Source: Cryptomeria japonica (lineage: Eukaryota > Streptophyta > Pinopsida > Cupressales > Cupressaceae). From it: 64,000 bases of DNA. The notes under the pieces are model-generated. The model was not told where the DNA came from. It searched no databases and worked only from the letters and a program-made list of their open reading frames with translations. The stretch spans positions 824,367,396 through 824,431,395 of the forward strand of contig NC_081414.1 in NCBI RefSeq assembly GCF_030272615.1, read 5' to 3'. Made by a program: the position numbers and the translations under genes. Below, piece after piece: positions 34,222 to 45,495 of the stretch. The stretch's first letter is position 1; the number at the start of each line of letters is the position of its first letter.

Positions 34222-34360
34222 TGGAAAATTATTATCTTCTTAAATCATAGGGTCTGCTTTAGTTTTTCTTAGATCCTTGTAGATTGATGCGTCGATTTGA
34301 AGATATCACTTCTCTATTGAGACCTTTCTACACAAACAACATTATTTAATTATTTAAAAA
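33765..34360. repeat. Second copy of the microsatellite block with flank
   Basis: A pure (TC)37 lies at 34145-34218. The sequence after it (ATTATCTTCTTAAATCATAGG, then TATCACTTCTCTATTGAGACC) matches, with substitutions, the sequence after the first CT tract (33785-33915: ACTATCTTCTTGATTCATAGG, TATCACTCCTCCATTGTGACC). This is an old tandem duplication of about 450 bp. Confidence 0.65.
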
Positions 34361-35024
34361 TAATTAAATAATAATATAGATCATATTTTATGATTTGTTA
34401 TTCAAATTATTTAGTAGTGGTCATGAAAGTAGATCCAACTTGCTCTTTAGGAAAGAAGATTCTTCTTAAGAAGAAGAAAAATAGGTGAGATAGAAGGAAT
34501 ATTGTATTTAACATTTGAATTTAAAAAGTTGAAATTGAATGCATATTATTAAAAATATATAATTCGATTATTCTATTGTATGCATGTTTTTTAATAGTTC
34601 TTCAATCATAAACCATTGATTTACTTCAAAATGTCAATACATATCAATACAATTAAACATGTTTTATATTTTATATAATATAAATTATTATAAATAAATA
34701 TATTAAATATTATATCATATAATTAATTCTATATTAAACAAATAATTAAATAATTATTACAAATATTTTATTATATAAAATCATAAAAATATAATTGAAT
34801 ATATATTATAAATATACAATTCTATAATATTTTTTAATATTCACAATACATATATAATATATAGAAATATAATATACAATAATAGATAATCATATTATAA
34901 TTTTATAATTAAATAATAAATATAAAATATATTTATCTCTTCTATCTTTATTTCTTTATCTTTATCTTATGCTCTCTCATAATGTTACATTAGTAAGACC
35001 AAAAAGGAACTTTAGTAAGAAAAA
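34361..35024. other. Very AT-rich stretch, no gene
   Basis: TA/AT-dominated sequence without recognisable features, upstream of the promoter repeats of the intact gene. Confidence 0.5.
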
Positions 35025-35161
35025 ACTTTTTAATGCACTATAGTCCATGAGTTCGTTTTTAATGCAATATTTTCATCCCATTCTCTTAACTTTTTAATGC
35101 ACTATAGTCCATGAGTCAACAACCTATCGTTTTTAATGCAATATTTTCATCCCATTCTCTT
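35025..35161 (+). repeat. Tandem repeat upstream of the intact gene
   Basis: Units at 35025-35088 and 35089-35161 share ACTTTTTAATGCACTATAGT and a GCAATATTTTCATCCCATTC end; the second has about 9 extra bases. The end motif TTTTCATCCCATTCTCTTCCCACC recurs at 35366, next to the transcription start region. Confidence 0.8.
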
Positions 35162-35260
35162 CCCACGGGCGGGTGGTGTCCCCACACACGTTCTACAGCC
35201 CCCGTTGTCTTTGTCTGCTCTTCTCTCTTCCATATAACACATCATTTTCCCCGCCTCCCA

Positions 35261-35380
35261 TTAACACATCTCCTCCTCCCGACATTTTCCCCCCCTCCAT
35301 TTAACACATCTCCTCCTCCCGACATTTTCATCTCCTCCATATAACACATCTCCTCCTCCCGACATTTTCATCCCATTCTC
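35261..35380 (+). promoter_or_regulatory. 40-bp repeat x3 spanning the core promoter of the intact gene
   Basis: Units start at 35261, 35301 and 35341, each (T/A)TAACACATCTCCTCCTCCC followed by GACATTTTC. The third starts inside the ATATAA box at 35339-35344. Comparison with the upstream duplicate, TATATAA to ATG 110 bp there and 130 bp here, suggests that this box is the used TATA. The tract is strongly pyrimidine-rich. Confidence 0.55.
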
Positions 35381-35468
35381 TTCCCACCAAGCTTCGTTAA
35401 TCCACTGCATTTCCTTACTCCTTTACTTTGAATATCTTGCGTTGGGTTTTCCCTGCACTAAGTAGGAG

Positions 35469-36017
35469 ATGGCTGGGTTACGGCTTCTTGTTGTCGTGCT
35501 GGGTATGTCTGTGTTGGTTCAGCTTGCCCATGCTGTAGACTCCACGAATGCCCACGCTACGTTCTATGGAGGTAGTATCAGTTTCTGGGTTGTTTTTTGA
35601 CTAGTATTTTCTGATGAAAAGCAATCTTTGGGATGCTTTTAATTAGGACTTATTTTGATTTACAATGCAGGTGGTTGTGGAAACCTCTCCAACACTGCCG
35701 TTTGCAACAATGGCTTCAGCTGGGGAGCATGCTATCACAAAAGTACAACGATGCTTACATCTTGTGCAAATTTACCGATTTTGATGGGGCTTTTTGTGGC
35801 AGGAATTGTAATATTTTTGTTAACTTTAGCCACTCTTTTGATCCTGCTAAGTCCCATATTGATACCTGTGGGAATACTGTTATTTATGACAGTTTTAGGC
35901 CTCTTTGCTGTGGGTATTTTTGGAGTGACAGTAATTTTGGGTTTTAAATGGCTTTATAACTACTTGAAAGGCAGAAGTCCCAATTCTGATGGCATAGCTC
36001 AACGCTCTGCAGTTTAG
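35469..36017 (+). CDS. Expansin-like/oleosin-like chimeric membrane protein (two exons)
   Basis: Exon 1 is 35469-35571; a 99-bp intron (GT 35572, AG 35670, phase 1) follows; exon 2 is 35671-36017, stop TAG. The product has 149 residues. Residues 1-22 are a signal peptide (LLVVVLGMSVLVQLAHA). Residues 29-35 are HATFYGG, the hallmark of alpha-expansins. CGNL (37-40) and CNNGFSWGACY (46-56) echo CGYGNL and the NNG-x-x-CGAC block of the expansin double-psi barrel, with the part between them deleted and no catalytic HFD. Residues about 69-127 are a continuous hydrophobic hairpin like that of oleosins, with SPILIP (95-100) as the proline knot; the first knot proline is Thr89. WLYNYLKGRSP (128-138) matches the conserved oleosin end of the hairpin. 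Oleosins normally lack a signal peptide and coat lipid droplets. The frame is intact, leader and TATA are present; expression is unknown. A secreted or ER-retained lipid-associated protein is an inference. Confidence 0.75.
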
Positions 36018-36439
36018 TTGTGATAAATCGAGAGATATTTCTTTGAACTATTTTATATATATTATTAAATATATATGAATTAGTTATGCATAAATAGAGG
36101 TTTGGATTCAGTTGAGTCATATTGTGTGAATTGGATGGTTTTCCCCTTTTGGAAATGTGCTTTTGGTCAGTAGACTTTAAAGCTGGAGTTTTTAATATGA
36201 AATGTTTGCACCTTTTTGGGCTGAATTGTGTTATATTGGATTGATTTGTATCTCTGTAATCAAGGCAATCTATGCCATGTGAAATTGTTTCTAGTAATTG
36301 ATCCTTTCAGGCAAATAGTTGTATATTGTTTGTTCATTTTTATTTTTTAAATGTGGTAATTTATTAGTATAGGTTAATGTAAATTAAAATTATATTGTTA
36401 TTTTGTCAATTTAATTATAATATAAAAAAATTGTATAAT
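36018..36439. other. 3' flank of the chimeric gene
   Basis: No canonical AATAAA was seen; T-rich and AT-rich signals (for example TATATATTATTAAATATATA near 36055) could serve for 3' processing. No further exon is evident. Confidence 0.4.
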
Positions 36440-36552
36440 CTGAATTGGTTTAGTGATAGAGAACTTGTGCTCTTGAAATAGAGGTCAAAAGTTCAAATCC
36501 CACAAAGGGATATGGTATGTACACTTTATTGGCTTCAGCCTTACCTATCAAT
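36440..36552 (+). mobile_element. tRNA-derived SINE-like sequence
   Basis: GGTTTAGTGATAGAGAACTTG (36448-36468) resembles a polymerase III A box in tRNA context. AGTTCAAATCC at 36490-36500 is a good B box, about 30 bp downstream. The unit continues to TTACCTATCA and a T10 run at 36553, as in many plant SINEs. No clear target duplication was found, and the anticodon arm is not cloverleaf-forming, so it is not a tRNA gene. Confidence 0.45.
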
Positions 36553-36562
36553 TTTTTTTTTA

Positions 36563-39500
36563 AATTTTCTACAAAATGGTTAGGTCAGTAGATCTAACTC
36601 TACAATGGCATTACAGTTTTTATGTAAAAGAAAAACAAAAAGATAAGATTGTTGTTTAAATGGTTAATTTTTTTATTATTATTTACTAATTATTTAGAAG
36701 ATGGATTTTTTATTTTATTTTTATGAGATTTGCAAGGAAACAAATAATTGTCTAAATTATAATACTAATTATTTAAAAGACGATTTTTTATTTGATTTTT
36801 ATGAGATTTGCAACAAATTATAAAGAAAAAAATAATGACGATATTTTACATATATTCAAAAATATAAATATATAATATTATTCACCTTATATTAAAAAAT
36901 GTCTACATTAAAAAATATTACACCACTCTCTGATATCACTTGCAAAGAGTAGGTGAAAGGAAAAAATAAGGCGTCACATTGTGTTGAACGAATGAGGTGG
37001 AAAGTGGATGTATGGGAATAAAGTCCACGTGGTTTTTCTCTATCACACCATTGTTTTCAATATTAAAGTCATTGATTTTTTTTAACCTTAGTGATTCACC
37101 TATGTAAAGTAAATGCTGGTCAACATAATTATATATTATTCATTAAATATTAATAATTTTTATTTAAATATATTATAAATTATATTTATATTAAAAGTTA
37201 ATTATTTTTAAAGTTGTGTTAATGGTGAAAAATTAAGAGTTACAATTGAGAAATTTATATTAAGAGATAAGAAATTGGGAATTCACATTGAAAATCTAGT
37301 TTTTATTTTTTTAAGGTATATACAACTTATTGTTGAAATTGTATTATTTATATTGTGTAACTTTTTATTTGTCATATGTGTGGTTGTTAAGATTATGAGC
37401 ACTTGATGCATGAGGTTGAGATTTCAATATGTGCTATGTATGAAAATGTTATATTATTTGTCATGGATTAATAAGTACCCAAAGCTAAGACCTTCTTGTG
37501 ATTATACTCTACATGTTCGAGCACTTTGCTACTTGAGCCACTAACACCTTTGTGATTCTAAAGCTAAGTTGTTTTCATCCCATAATTTATATATAAAAAC
37601 ATGTCTAACTTTCTTTAAACTTAATGGTTTAATAGTATACCATAACAGTATATAAAATAGGTCTTTTTAAAAGTAATATATTTGAATATTGGTGGATTCA
37701 ACCTTTATTTAACTTATATATTTTTAGTCTAATCACTCTCATATTATCTATCTATCTATTTGGTGTATGGGAAAACATTTTCATAACAAGTTGTCTTTGT
37801 TTAGGTACTTGTGTTGCTATGTTCTAGTCCCTTTAGGGATAGATGAGGTCCCTTATTTGTAGCCTCACCAAGCGAAGCTAGTTAATCCTAGAAGCTTTGT
37901 TCAACACAAAAATTATATATTTTAATATATGTTAGAAGAATAAGAAACACTTAACATACATTGTCCTATTCTATTAATGAAAATTTTAAGAACCATTCAA
38001 AATTACAAGCTTAATAATATCTAAACATTTTTATTGGGCAAGAGCATGCTTTTGATATAAAAATCTGTATGGGCTACATAGGCAATCATCTTTCCCTTCC
38101 CATGGTATTTATTCTACACGATTCATTTAATGCAACACACCTAATCTCTTCTTTCCACTATGTTTAAATTTAAAAATGATGTTATAAAAGAACATCTAGT
38201 GTTATTTTGTTCTAATTCATATTCAATTCTATTATAATAAATGAGGTGAGAATATATTAATGAATTTAGTAAAATGGATACCCTTTAGTCCTTATTTCTA
38301 TTAGAACCTGCAAAAAATTTCCAAATGCAATCTAATGTTGCCCACTTGAAAAACCCTAACCCTAAAAATTCTTCTTGTTTGCTTTACCCTATGCCTTTAT
38401 GTTTTGTTGGTGACCTTTGTTAATTGTTTGTAGGTCATGTAAGTTGTAATTTAGGGTGTCAATATTGCTTATGACCAATCCCTTGTATTAATTTTCCATG
38501 TTCCATTTCTTATAACCCCAAGTCCCTTTTATTTCCTAGGAAACACTTGGTGTATTCTACCCATGTGCTAATATTTGACACTTAAGTGTTTTTGTTGTTG
38601 GTGACTATTGTATATCATTGGGATCTCATTCGAGTTCTAACAACCCATCAAAGCAAGCATCAAAACACATTAGCAAAGTGTGAATTTATCATTGGAGGAT
38701 CTTTTGTGTTCTAACGATCCACTGAGGACTAAGATTACCATGCACATAGGATATGTGGAGGCTAAGTTAGCTAGCATGTAGGCATTTGTGCTAGGCAAAT
38801 GATCGGTGGAACCTTTTTCTTTTCCCAATAACCCACCGATGAATGGACATGAATGTGCACCTGTTTTAGGAGATGACTTGGTAGTCAACCCTGGAGATAA
38901 GGTGGGCAGTTTGTTTATATTGTTGAGGCAATTTCATGCTCTAGTGATGTGGCGATACCAAAGGGATATAAAGGTATCCCATGTAGTACTGAAATAGAGT
39001 GGAAGTGACATGGCAAGTGGGATATATCAAAAGGGTGAAAGATTAAAAAAATTAACAAAAAATTAAAAAAATATTTCAATGTAGTTTTTTATAAAGTAAA
39101 CACAATAATTTAGTTGTTGATAAAATGTTTAAATTGAAGTTACACAAGCAATCACACTTTATTTAGTAAATTTTACCTTTTTTCTTCAATATTTTTGTGT
39201 ATATTGATAGCTTGAAACTTTAGTGCATGGATATATTTTTTACTACTTTTTATAAATATATACTTTTTAATAAAATTGAAAAGTTACGTGTGCTGAAATA
39301 TAACTCTTTCCTATTGCTACCACCTTTTCTCTTAATTATTTATCCAAATTAGAAAAGAATTATATCATCTTTACATAGATTCTTTTCTCTACTGCATCAT
39401 ATTTTTTTTCAAAATTTTTTAAATAAATTTTAGTATTTTTCCTTGACAAGATAATCAGCCTTATATTTAGTTTTGATTACCTACTTTCAATAAAAATAAA

Positions 39501-39847
39501 TATAAATTATAAAAACTAATGAAAATATTAAAAGATACATATTTTGGAAAATTCACTTATAGATCTATTAAAGGGTATTTTTACATTTCCAAAAAAATGT
39601 TATTTATAAGAGTAGGAGTTGTTGAAACATCGAGTTTTTTTAATTTTAATTTTTTTTTGTAATTAGACCCAAAGTAGTATAAAATATACATTTAGTAGAC
39701 ATTTCCAATTGGAAAAGTTGTGGTCCATATATAACTTAGCTATAATGAATCTATATAGACCATATGCTTGACTAAAATTAATTTTTAGTTAGAATTACTT
39801 AAATTCACTTGTGCTGATAAGTTGGCCTAAAATGTGATACAATTTTT
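36563..39847. other. AT-rich intergenic DNA, no supported gene
   Basis: Mostly AT-rich. 38580-39000 is less AT-rich and holds an open stretch (38806-38997: MEPFSFPNNPPMNGHECAPV and onward) that matches nothing I know; it could be a gene or element scrap. No LTR ends, RNA genes or repeats were recognised elsewhere in the interval. Confidence 0.45.
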
Positions 39848-42800
39848 GTGCATACCAAGAAAAAGAGAATTTGTCATGCATATGGATATGAATTTGTCAA
39901 AATAATAAGGGATTACATGTGCAAAGTGTTTGACTTGACTCCCAGTATAAATGTAAAGCTCAATTTGGAAGCTATTTGGGATGAGTATAAAAGATATGAG
40001 ATTGATTATGTAAGAGATGGTGTTTTCCTTATCATAGACCTAGGGATGATGAGGGAAGATTGAGGGTGTAATCTGATGGAGAAAAGTCACCTTTTTCTGT
40101 AAAATTGTTTCATGAATATTTTGAGTATACATATTATTCAATGTGCCAAGTTTTGGGTATTGATTCTTATGTAAATATAGATATAGCTCCAATGGTATTG
40201 GCTGCCAATATTGAAATTCATGAAGCCATACTATATGATTATGCAAAGTTTCTTGTTGAGGAAATAAATAGAGGCATGAAATCAATCAAAAGGAGTGATG
40301 ATGTTATTGTTTTCAAACATTACTCTAAGTTAATTTGTATCTCATTTTGAATGAAGGTTGGGAGAAAAATATATGGAAAGGGTACCTTCATGATTATGGA
40401 CAATTGTGTTGTGTTCAAATATGGACTTCCATATGGAATAGTAGGTATGGCAAATACCACTACTTGGACTTAGAAGAGTTCTTTGTGAAATGGGTGTATA
40501 TAGAACTTCGCCATCCTTGGAATTATAGTTTGTCACCCATAATTCAGAATTTTTTAAAGGCCCCTTGATAAGGACATAGGGAAAGGCATTGATCATAATT
40601 GGGGTGACTAGTATGCTTTTGAATACTATACTAAGATTAGGGTTTATGAATATGAAGGGGCCCCTTACTTGTTACCTAGGATTGTATTGGATAGGGTTGC
40701 CTATTTGGAAATTGTGAGGCATTTGTCAACATCTGATTTTGTACATTTGAAATCTCAAAATAAGTAATCCTTGTTCCCTACAACTCTAAAGTTAGGTGAT
40801 TTTAGGATCACTTCTTATGAGGCATATGCCCTCCTTGATGATAAATTGGGATATTATAGGTCACCAATTGGCAAAAGAAGGAAGTCCTTTGATCCTAAAG
40901 GATTCATTAATAATAAAAGGTTGTCATAGGATTTGGGAGTATATCACCATGAATATTTTGTTGATGATAATTAAGAAATGTGGAGGAACAATATGCAAAA
41001 AAGAGGATCAACATGTATAACATGATCTTGACAGTAGAGAGATGGATAATAAATCATGACCCTTCATACAAGGGTTCTTTTATTGAATAAAGGGATCTAT
41101 TAAGAAGAAATGAAGTGATATTGCAACATGAGCCTGAGTTGACATGACTACTTGCCCATGTCCTTAGGAAAATACGTCAACCTCCATACATACAAGATGT
41201 ACCTCAAATGCAAGCAAAAGTTGTGCTCCCAATTAGCACTATGTACCCACAATCCACTCCAAAGACAGTATATTCAATTGACATTGATGATTCGGATAGG
41301 GGGGAAAGGTGAATGTGAGGAATGCAAGCAAATTGAGAAGCCTATTATAGATACGTCTATTCGTCATGAGGATGGGGGTGCAATTGAAATTGAGTCATTA
41401 GATAGATTGTCTAATTATGTGAGACATCTTTCAAGACAAAAGTTTATTTCTAATGATGCTTTAATTCATTTACAAGAATTTAGGATTTTTTTTTCTTAAT
41501 GAAAGACAAATAAGGGAGAAGCTCAAAAATATTACATCAGATATGGTTCCTGAACTTAAAAAGAAACTATGGCATGAGGTAGGTGAAGAAATGAAAATTA
41601 TGGATGTTGAAAAGGGAAGAAAGTTGCTAAATAAAGCTAGAGTGATGATTCTCTTGGGATGGGATATGTCCTCTATTGTGGCCTTTGATAATTTGAGGTC
41701 AAATAAAAATTTAGAAGTGAAGATGAGCATTGAGGCAACTGATGAGATTTATACATGATTTGGATTTAATCTTGATGACATGTCCTTGACCATTTGGGCT
41801 TTGTATTCACTTGGGATGAGGCCACAAACAATTGGGGATCTCAGAAAAATCTATGGATAGCTCATGGTTCATAGGATTGAAGATACAAATCCCTTGGAAG
41901 TTGTAGATATGACTATCCATGCAGCTAAGTTTACAAAATCCCATGTAAAATGATTTGGTTATGGAGAATAATAAACTACAAACAAAGAATGAACAATTGA
42001 TGATTAAAAATGTGAAGCTAAGGGATAGGGTCATTGGTTCATCTAGTTCACCTCCTTTGTTGATTTCACAAGGCCAAAGTGATGCTAAGAAGAAAATAAA
42101 AGAATTAACTGAGGAAAGAGATCACTAGGAAAAGGAAGCAATAAAATCAAATGATTAAGAGAGAAGATTGATTGATGAGTTCAAAATTGATAAATAAATA
42201 TTTGTGCAAGGCTTGGTAAATGATGGGTTTGAAAAGATGTTGCTTGATGCTGACCAATTTTAAAGAATCTTTGTGGCCACATATAGGTTATTCAGTGAAC
42301 ATAAGAGATTGGAGTCTTGATTCAGATTGCACGAACCATAATTTAGAATCTAAGATGAAGACTCTAGGTGTTGTGTACATTTTAAGAAATAGTGGAGAAA
42401 GATATGGAAAAGAGGCCTTTGGAGCAATAAAAATGGTGATAGTTAATAGTTTAACAACCATAAATATGTGGTTGATTGTACACAAGAAGTACCTTGATAT
42501 AGTGGTGAAAGAGATTCATAGATATGATTAGACAAAGAACACTCATTTTCCATCCTTTTTCGGAAGTGAAGATGACCAATTGAAAGGATGAGAGGAATGG
42601 AAGCAAGAATTTATCTAGTTAAGGCCACTTATGACTAGGATTGACTTGAGTGATCAAGATAAGATAGTACAGAATGTGAGTATTCACATGGATAAATAGT
42701 TTTTAATTGAATATGGGATGGAATCCATTAGTGAATTGAACAATATAGTCATCTGTGATTGAGCATTTGTCCCAGTTGAATTTGTTTACACAAAGTGAGG

Positions 42801-43892
42801 GAACAGGATGCAGTTAAAGCCTCAAAACTATTCGCATGATCCTTCAAAGAATAACCGCATATTAAACCTTTTCACAAAAGCTCTTAGAGTATTAGAACAA
42901 AAACACGTTGATCAAGACATGCTTTATAAGCAAGATCAAAAGCATATACCTATGTCTAGAAATGACTCATCCTCCCATGAATAAATTGACTTTTAAGTAG
43001 CCTTCATATCTCCCACCTTTCCTTCATCCCCTAAAGCTTCCCAAACACCATCTCCATCAAATTATACATTCAGTGATGAAACCTTCCATTTTTATCCCCA
43101 AGGGCTATCCATAAAGAATTCCAAGCTAATCCCTTTTTTTATAAATATCCCTTATATGTTTCATAATTGCTACATCCAATGCCACCATATGTTCCATTTC
43201 CAATGAAACGTACTTCAGAGAGTCCTATTCAAGATACATTTATATCATGTCAAAATATGAACTCCATCAAAGAATCCTCCATTCATATCCAAAATAACAC
43301 TCCATTTCAAGAGGATAATCCAAAGACAAAAGAGACAAGTCCTAGCATAAATCAAGATCAAGAACAAATACTTCCATCCCATCTAATTTTTGACCAAGAC
43401 CCCATCTCTCAAGAGTCTTATGATGATCCATTCGTCCATTTTTCTTCCATCCAAGATGATCCCCTTCCATCTCAAGATAAAATTATCCTTCCAAGTCCCA
43501 TCCATAATCCACCTCCTAAGGAAGATCGTAATAACCCTTCCATCCCATCCAACATGACCCCACACAAAATAAAGAGAAAAGAACAAATTCCAGTGATCCT
43601 CTTCCAAGTCAAGATCAAGGTATCCTTTCATATCCACATCATGAACCTAATCCTCCTCAAGATCATGCCACCTCTACCTAAGCTAGTCATGAACCCCTTA
43701 TTATCAAATGGGTTCCTCTGCGTTCATCTAATCCAATCTACTTCATGATCTTGTCATTTCTTCCATACCATATCCCCTCAAAATGGACTCACATCTTGTT
43801 TCAAAATAACAAGTATCTCATTTCTAAAAAAATCTATCAAAACATGCATTATCAAGGAAAAGGGTTAGGAATCCATGAACAAGGTATATTAG
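39848..43892 (+). pseudogene. Degenerate retroelement polyprotein (Tat-like?), 5' part
   Basis: A plus-strand coding remnant hopping between frames for about 4 kb. Readable blocks: VFDLTPSINVKLNLEAIWDE (about 39928), VLGIDSYVNIDIAPMVLAAN (about 40150), AILYDYAKFLVEEINRGMKS, AFEYYTKIRVYEYEGAPYLL (about 40617) and LPRIVLDRVAYLEIVRHLS. Then comes PPYIQDVPQMQAKVVLPIST (about 41180), an acidic region, a coiled region with SDMVPELKKKLWHEVGEEMK, and a Pro/Ser-rich stretch (43000-43700). Just before the copia insertion it reads MHYQGKGLGIHEQGI. I do not recognise the N-terminal domain. The final block and the GKGLG motif suggest a gag-protease precursor of a large Tat-type gypsy element, but no RT was found. 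Confidence 0.5.
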
Positions 43893-44342
43893 TGTGAGAT
43901 TTTTCCAAGACCAAGGGCACAATGAAAAGCGCAAAAGAGAGACAAAAGTATGACAAGAACAGACTGTATTCTCATCAATATACAAATGATCAACTAGATT
44001 AACCAATACAATAAATATGGGCCTGCTTATATAGGCAAGGCCATATGGATATGTGAGCACACAACCATGACATGTGGCTCAATGAGAAAAAAGAGTAGGT
44101 AAGAAAACATAAGGGTAGGTAGGAGAAATAATATAATATTCCACAAGAGGTGGATGACCCACCGAATGTGGAGTGTAACAGCAAGATAAGACCACAAAAG
44201 GTGGAATTTCTCCTACAAGCTACATCCCTATGTGCACACTTCCCTAAGTGTCTCATATCCAAACTATGATGAGATGCATTATCCTAAGTTGACTTAAGTA
44301 AAGTGTAATAATATCCATGATGAGTAATTATTTAGACCAACA
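43893..44342 (-). repeat. 3' LTR of second copia element
   Basis: 450 bp, paired with 51165-51614; the pair differs by scattered substitutions without net length change. A TATA-like word occurs near 44027 (TTATATAGGC). Confidence 0.92.
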
Positions 44343-44352
44343 CCCCCCCTTA
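44343..44352 (-). promoter_or_regulatory. Polypurine tract of second copia element
   Basis: Minus-strand TTAAGGGGGGG directly abuts the 3' LTR. Confidence 0.75.
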
Positions 44353-44616
44353 AGTGCAACTTAGGGGAATGAAGACTCGAGTCAACAATGCAAGATGGGT
44401 CCCAGCTACTAGGCCATGATAGGTACCCATGTACAATATTGAAATGCAAGCAAACCTATGCAATGCAATCTCTCACAAATGAAGAAAGGGAGAAAACCCA
44501 CTGGGAAGAAACTCCCCCCCAAAAGAGAGATGAATGTACAAAAGACTCTCAAAGAAGAAGGAAAAAACCTCAAAGAGGAAAAAGTTGCCCCCCCATAAGA
44601 GAGGAAGGAGAAGTCA

Positions 44617-45495
44617 GCTAACCCCCCCAAATGAGACATCCTGCACCCCCAAGAGATCTCGCAACTGCTGGAACTTACTCTCGATGAAAGGTGTGGTGAA
44701 TATGTCTGCAACATGCTCTATTATAGGACAATACTACAAATCAATGACCTACTCCTAAATCAACTCTTGGATGTAGTGCATATGAATCTTGATGTGTTTG
44801 GTTTGTTGATGCTAGACCAGGTTCTTTGAGATTGCAATAGCACTCTGATTGTCATAATGTAGGATTGTTGGCCGTGGAGTGGTGAACCCAAACTCCGTGA
44901 GAATCTACTGAAGCCAGATGGTCTCAGTCACTACGTTAACAGCCCCTCGATACTCAGCCTTAGTCGAAGAGAGAGAAATAGCATGTTGCTTCTTGCTATG
45001 CCAACAAATAGGGCCTGAACCAAGGTGGAAGTTGTAACCTATAGTAGACTTACGATCATCAAGATCGCCAGCCCAATCAAAGTCTTTGTAACCAACCAAG
45101 TGAATTCTTGTGCCTGCTACATAGTGAATCCCATAGTGATGTGTACTTTGGATGTAGTGAAGGATGTGTTTGGCAACTTTCCAATGAAGCTCATGTAGTT
45201 CCTGCATGAAGTGGGAAACCATGCCAACCGCAAATGGAATATTAGGGCATCTGTGAGCCAAGTAGATGAGACTACCCACAAGCTGACGATACAATGTGGC
45301 ATCAACTGGTGGAGAAGAGCACCTAGCCTCAAGCTTGACTCCTAAAAGAAAGGGAGCTGGTGCAGACTTACAATCAGCCATATGAAAGCGTGCAAGTAGA
45401 TCAAGAGCATACTTGGGTTGCAAAAGAGTAATCCCGGAAGATGACTCTGAAATCTCTATCTTGAGAAAGTAATGCAAAAGACCCAAGTCAGTCAA
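44617..45495 (-). pseudogene. Copia RT end and RNase H
   Basis: Begins LTDLGLLHYFLKIEI, then QPKYALDLLARFHMADCKSA, LYRQLVGSLIYLAHRCPNI and HWKVAKHILHYIQ, all standard for the RT C-terminus. RNase H follows with GYKDFDWAGDLDDRKSTIGY (catalytic Asp), CWHSKKQHAISLSSTKAEYR (catalytic Glu), a TAG at 44905-44907 after IWLQ, and then LHYDNQSAIAISKN (third Asp) and TKHIKIH to about 44620. The TAG falls where relatives read WLxQIL, so CAG to TAG is likely. Confidence 0.88.

Noticed and set aside
35655-36017. A stand-alone 121-codon oleosin-like gene starting inside the intron
   Set aside because: The apparent start at 35655 is TTG, not ATG; splicing from 35571 to 35671 gives an intact frame with a proper start and signal peptide.
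36448-36510. A functional tRNA gene
   Set aside because: A and B boxes are present but acceptor and anticodon stems do not pair, so SINE-like is the better reading.
38806-38997. A short gene of 63 codons
   Set aside because: No recognisable motif, no splice or promoter context, and an overlapping frame exists on the other strand.
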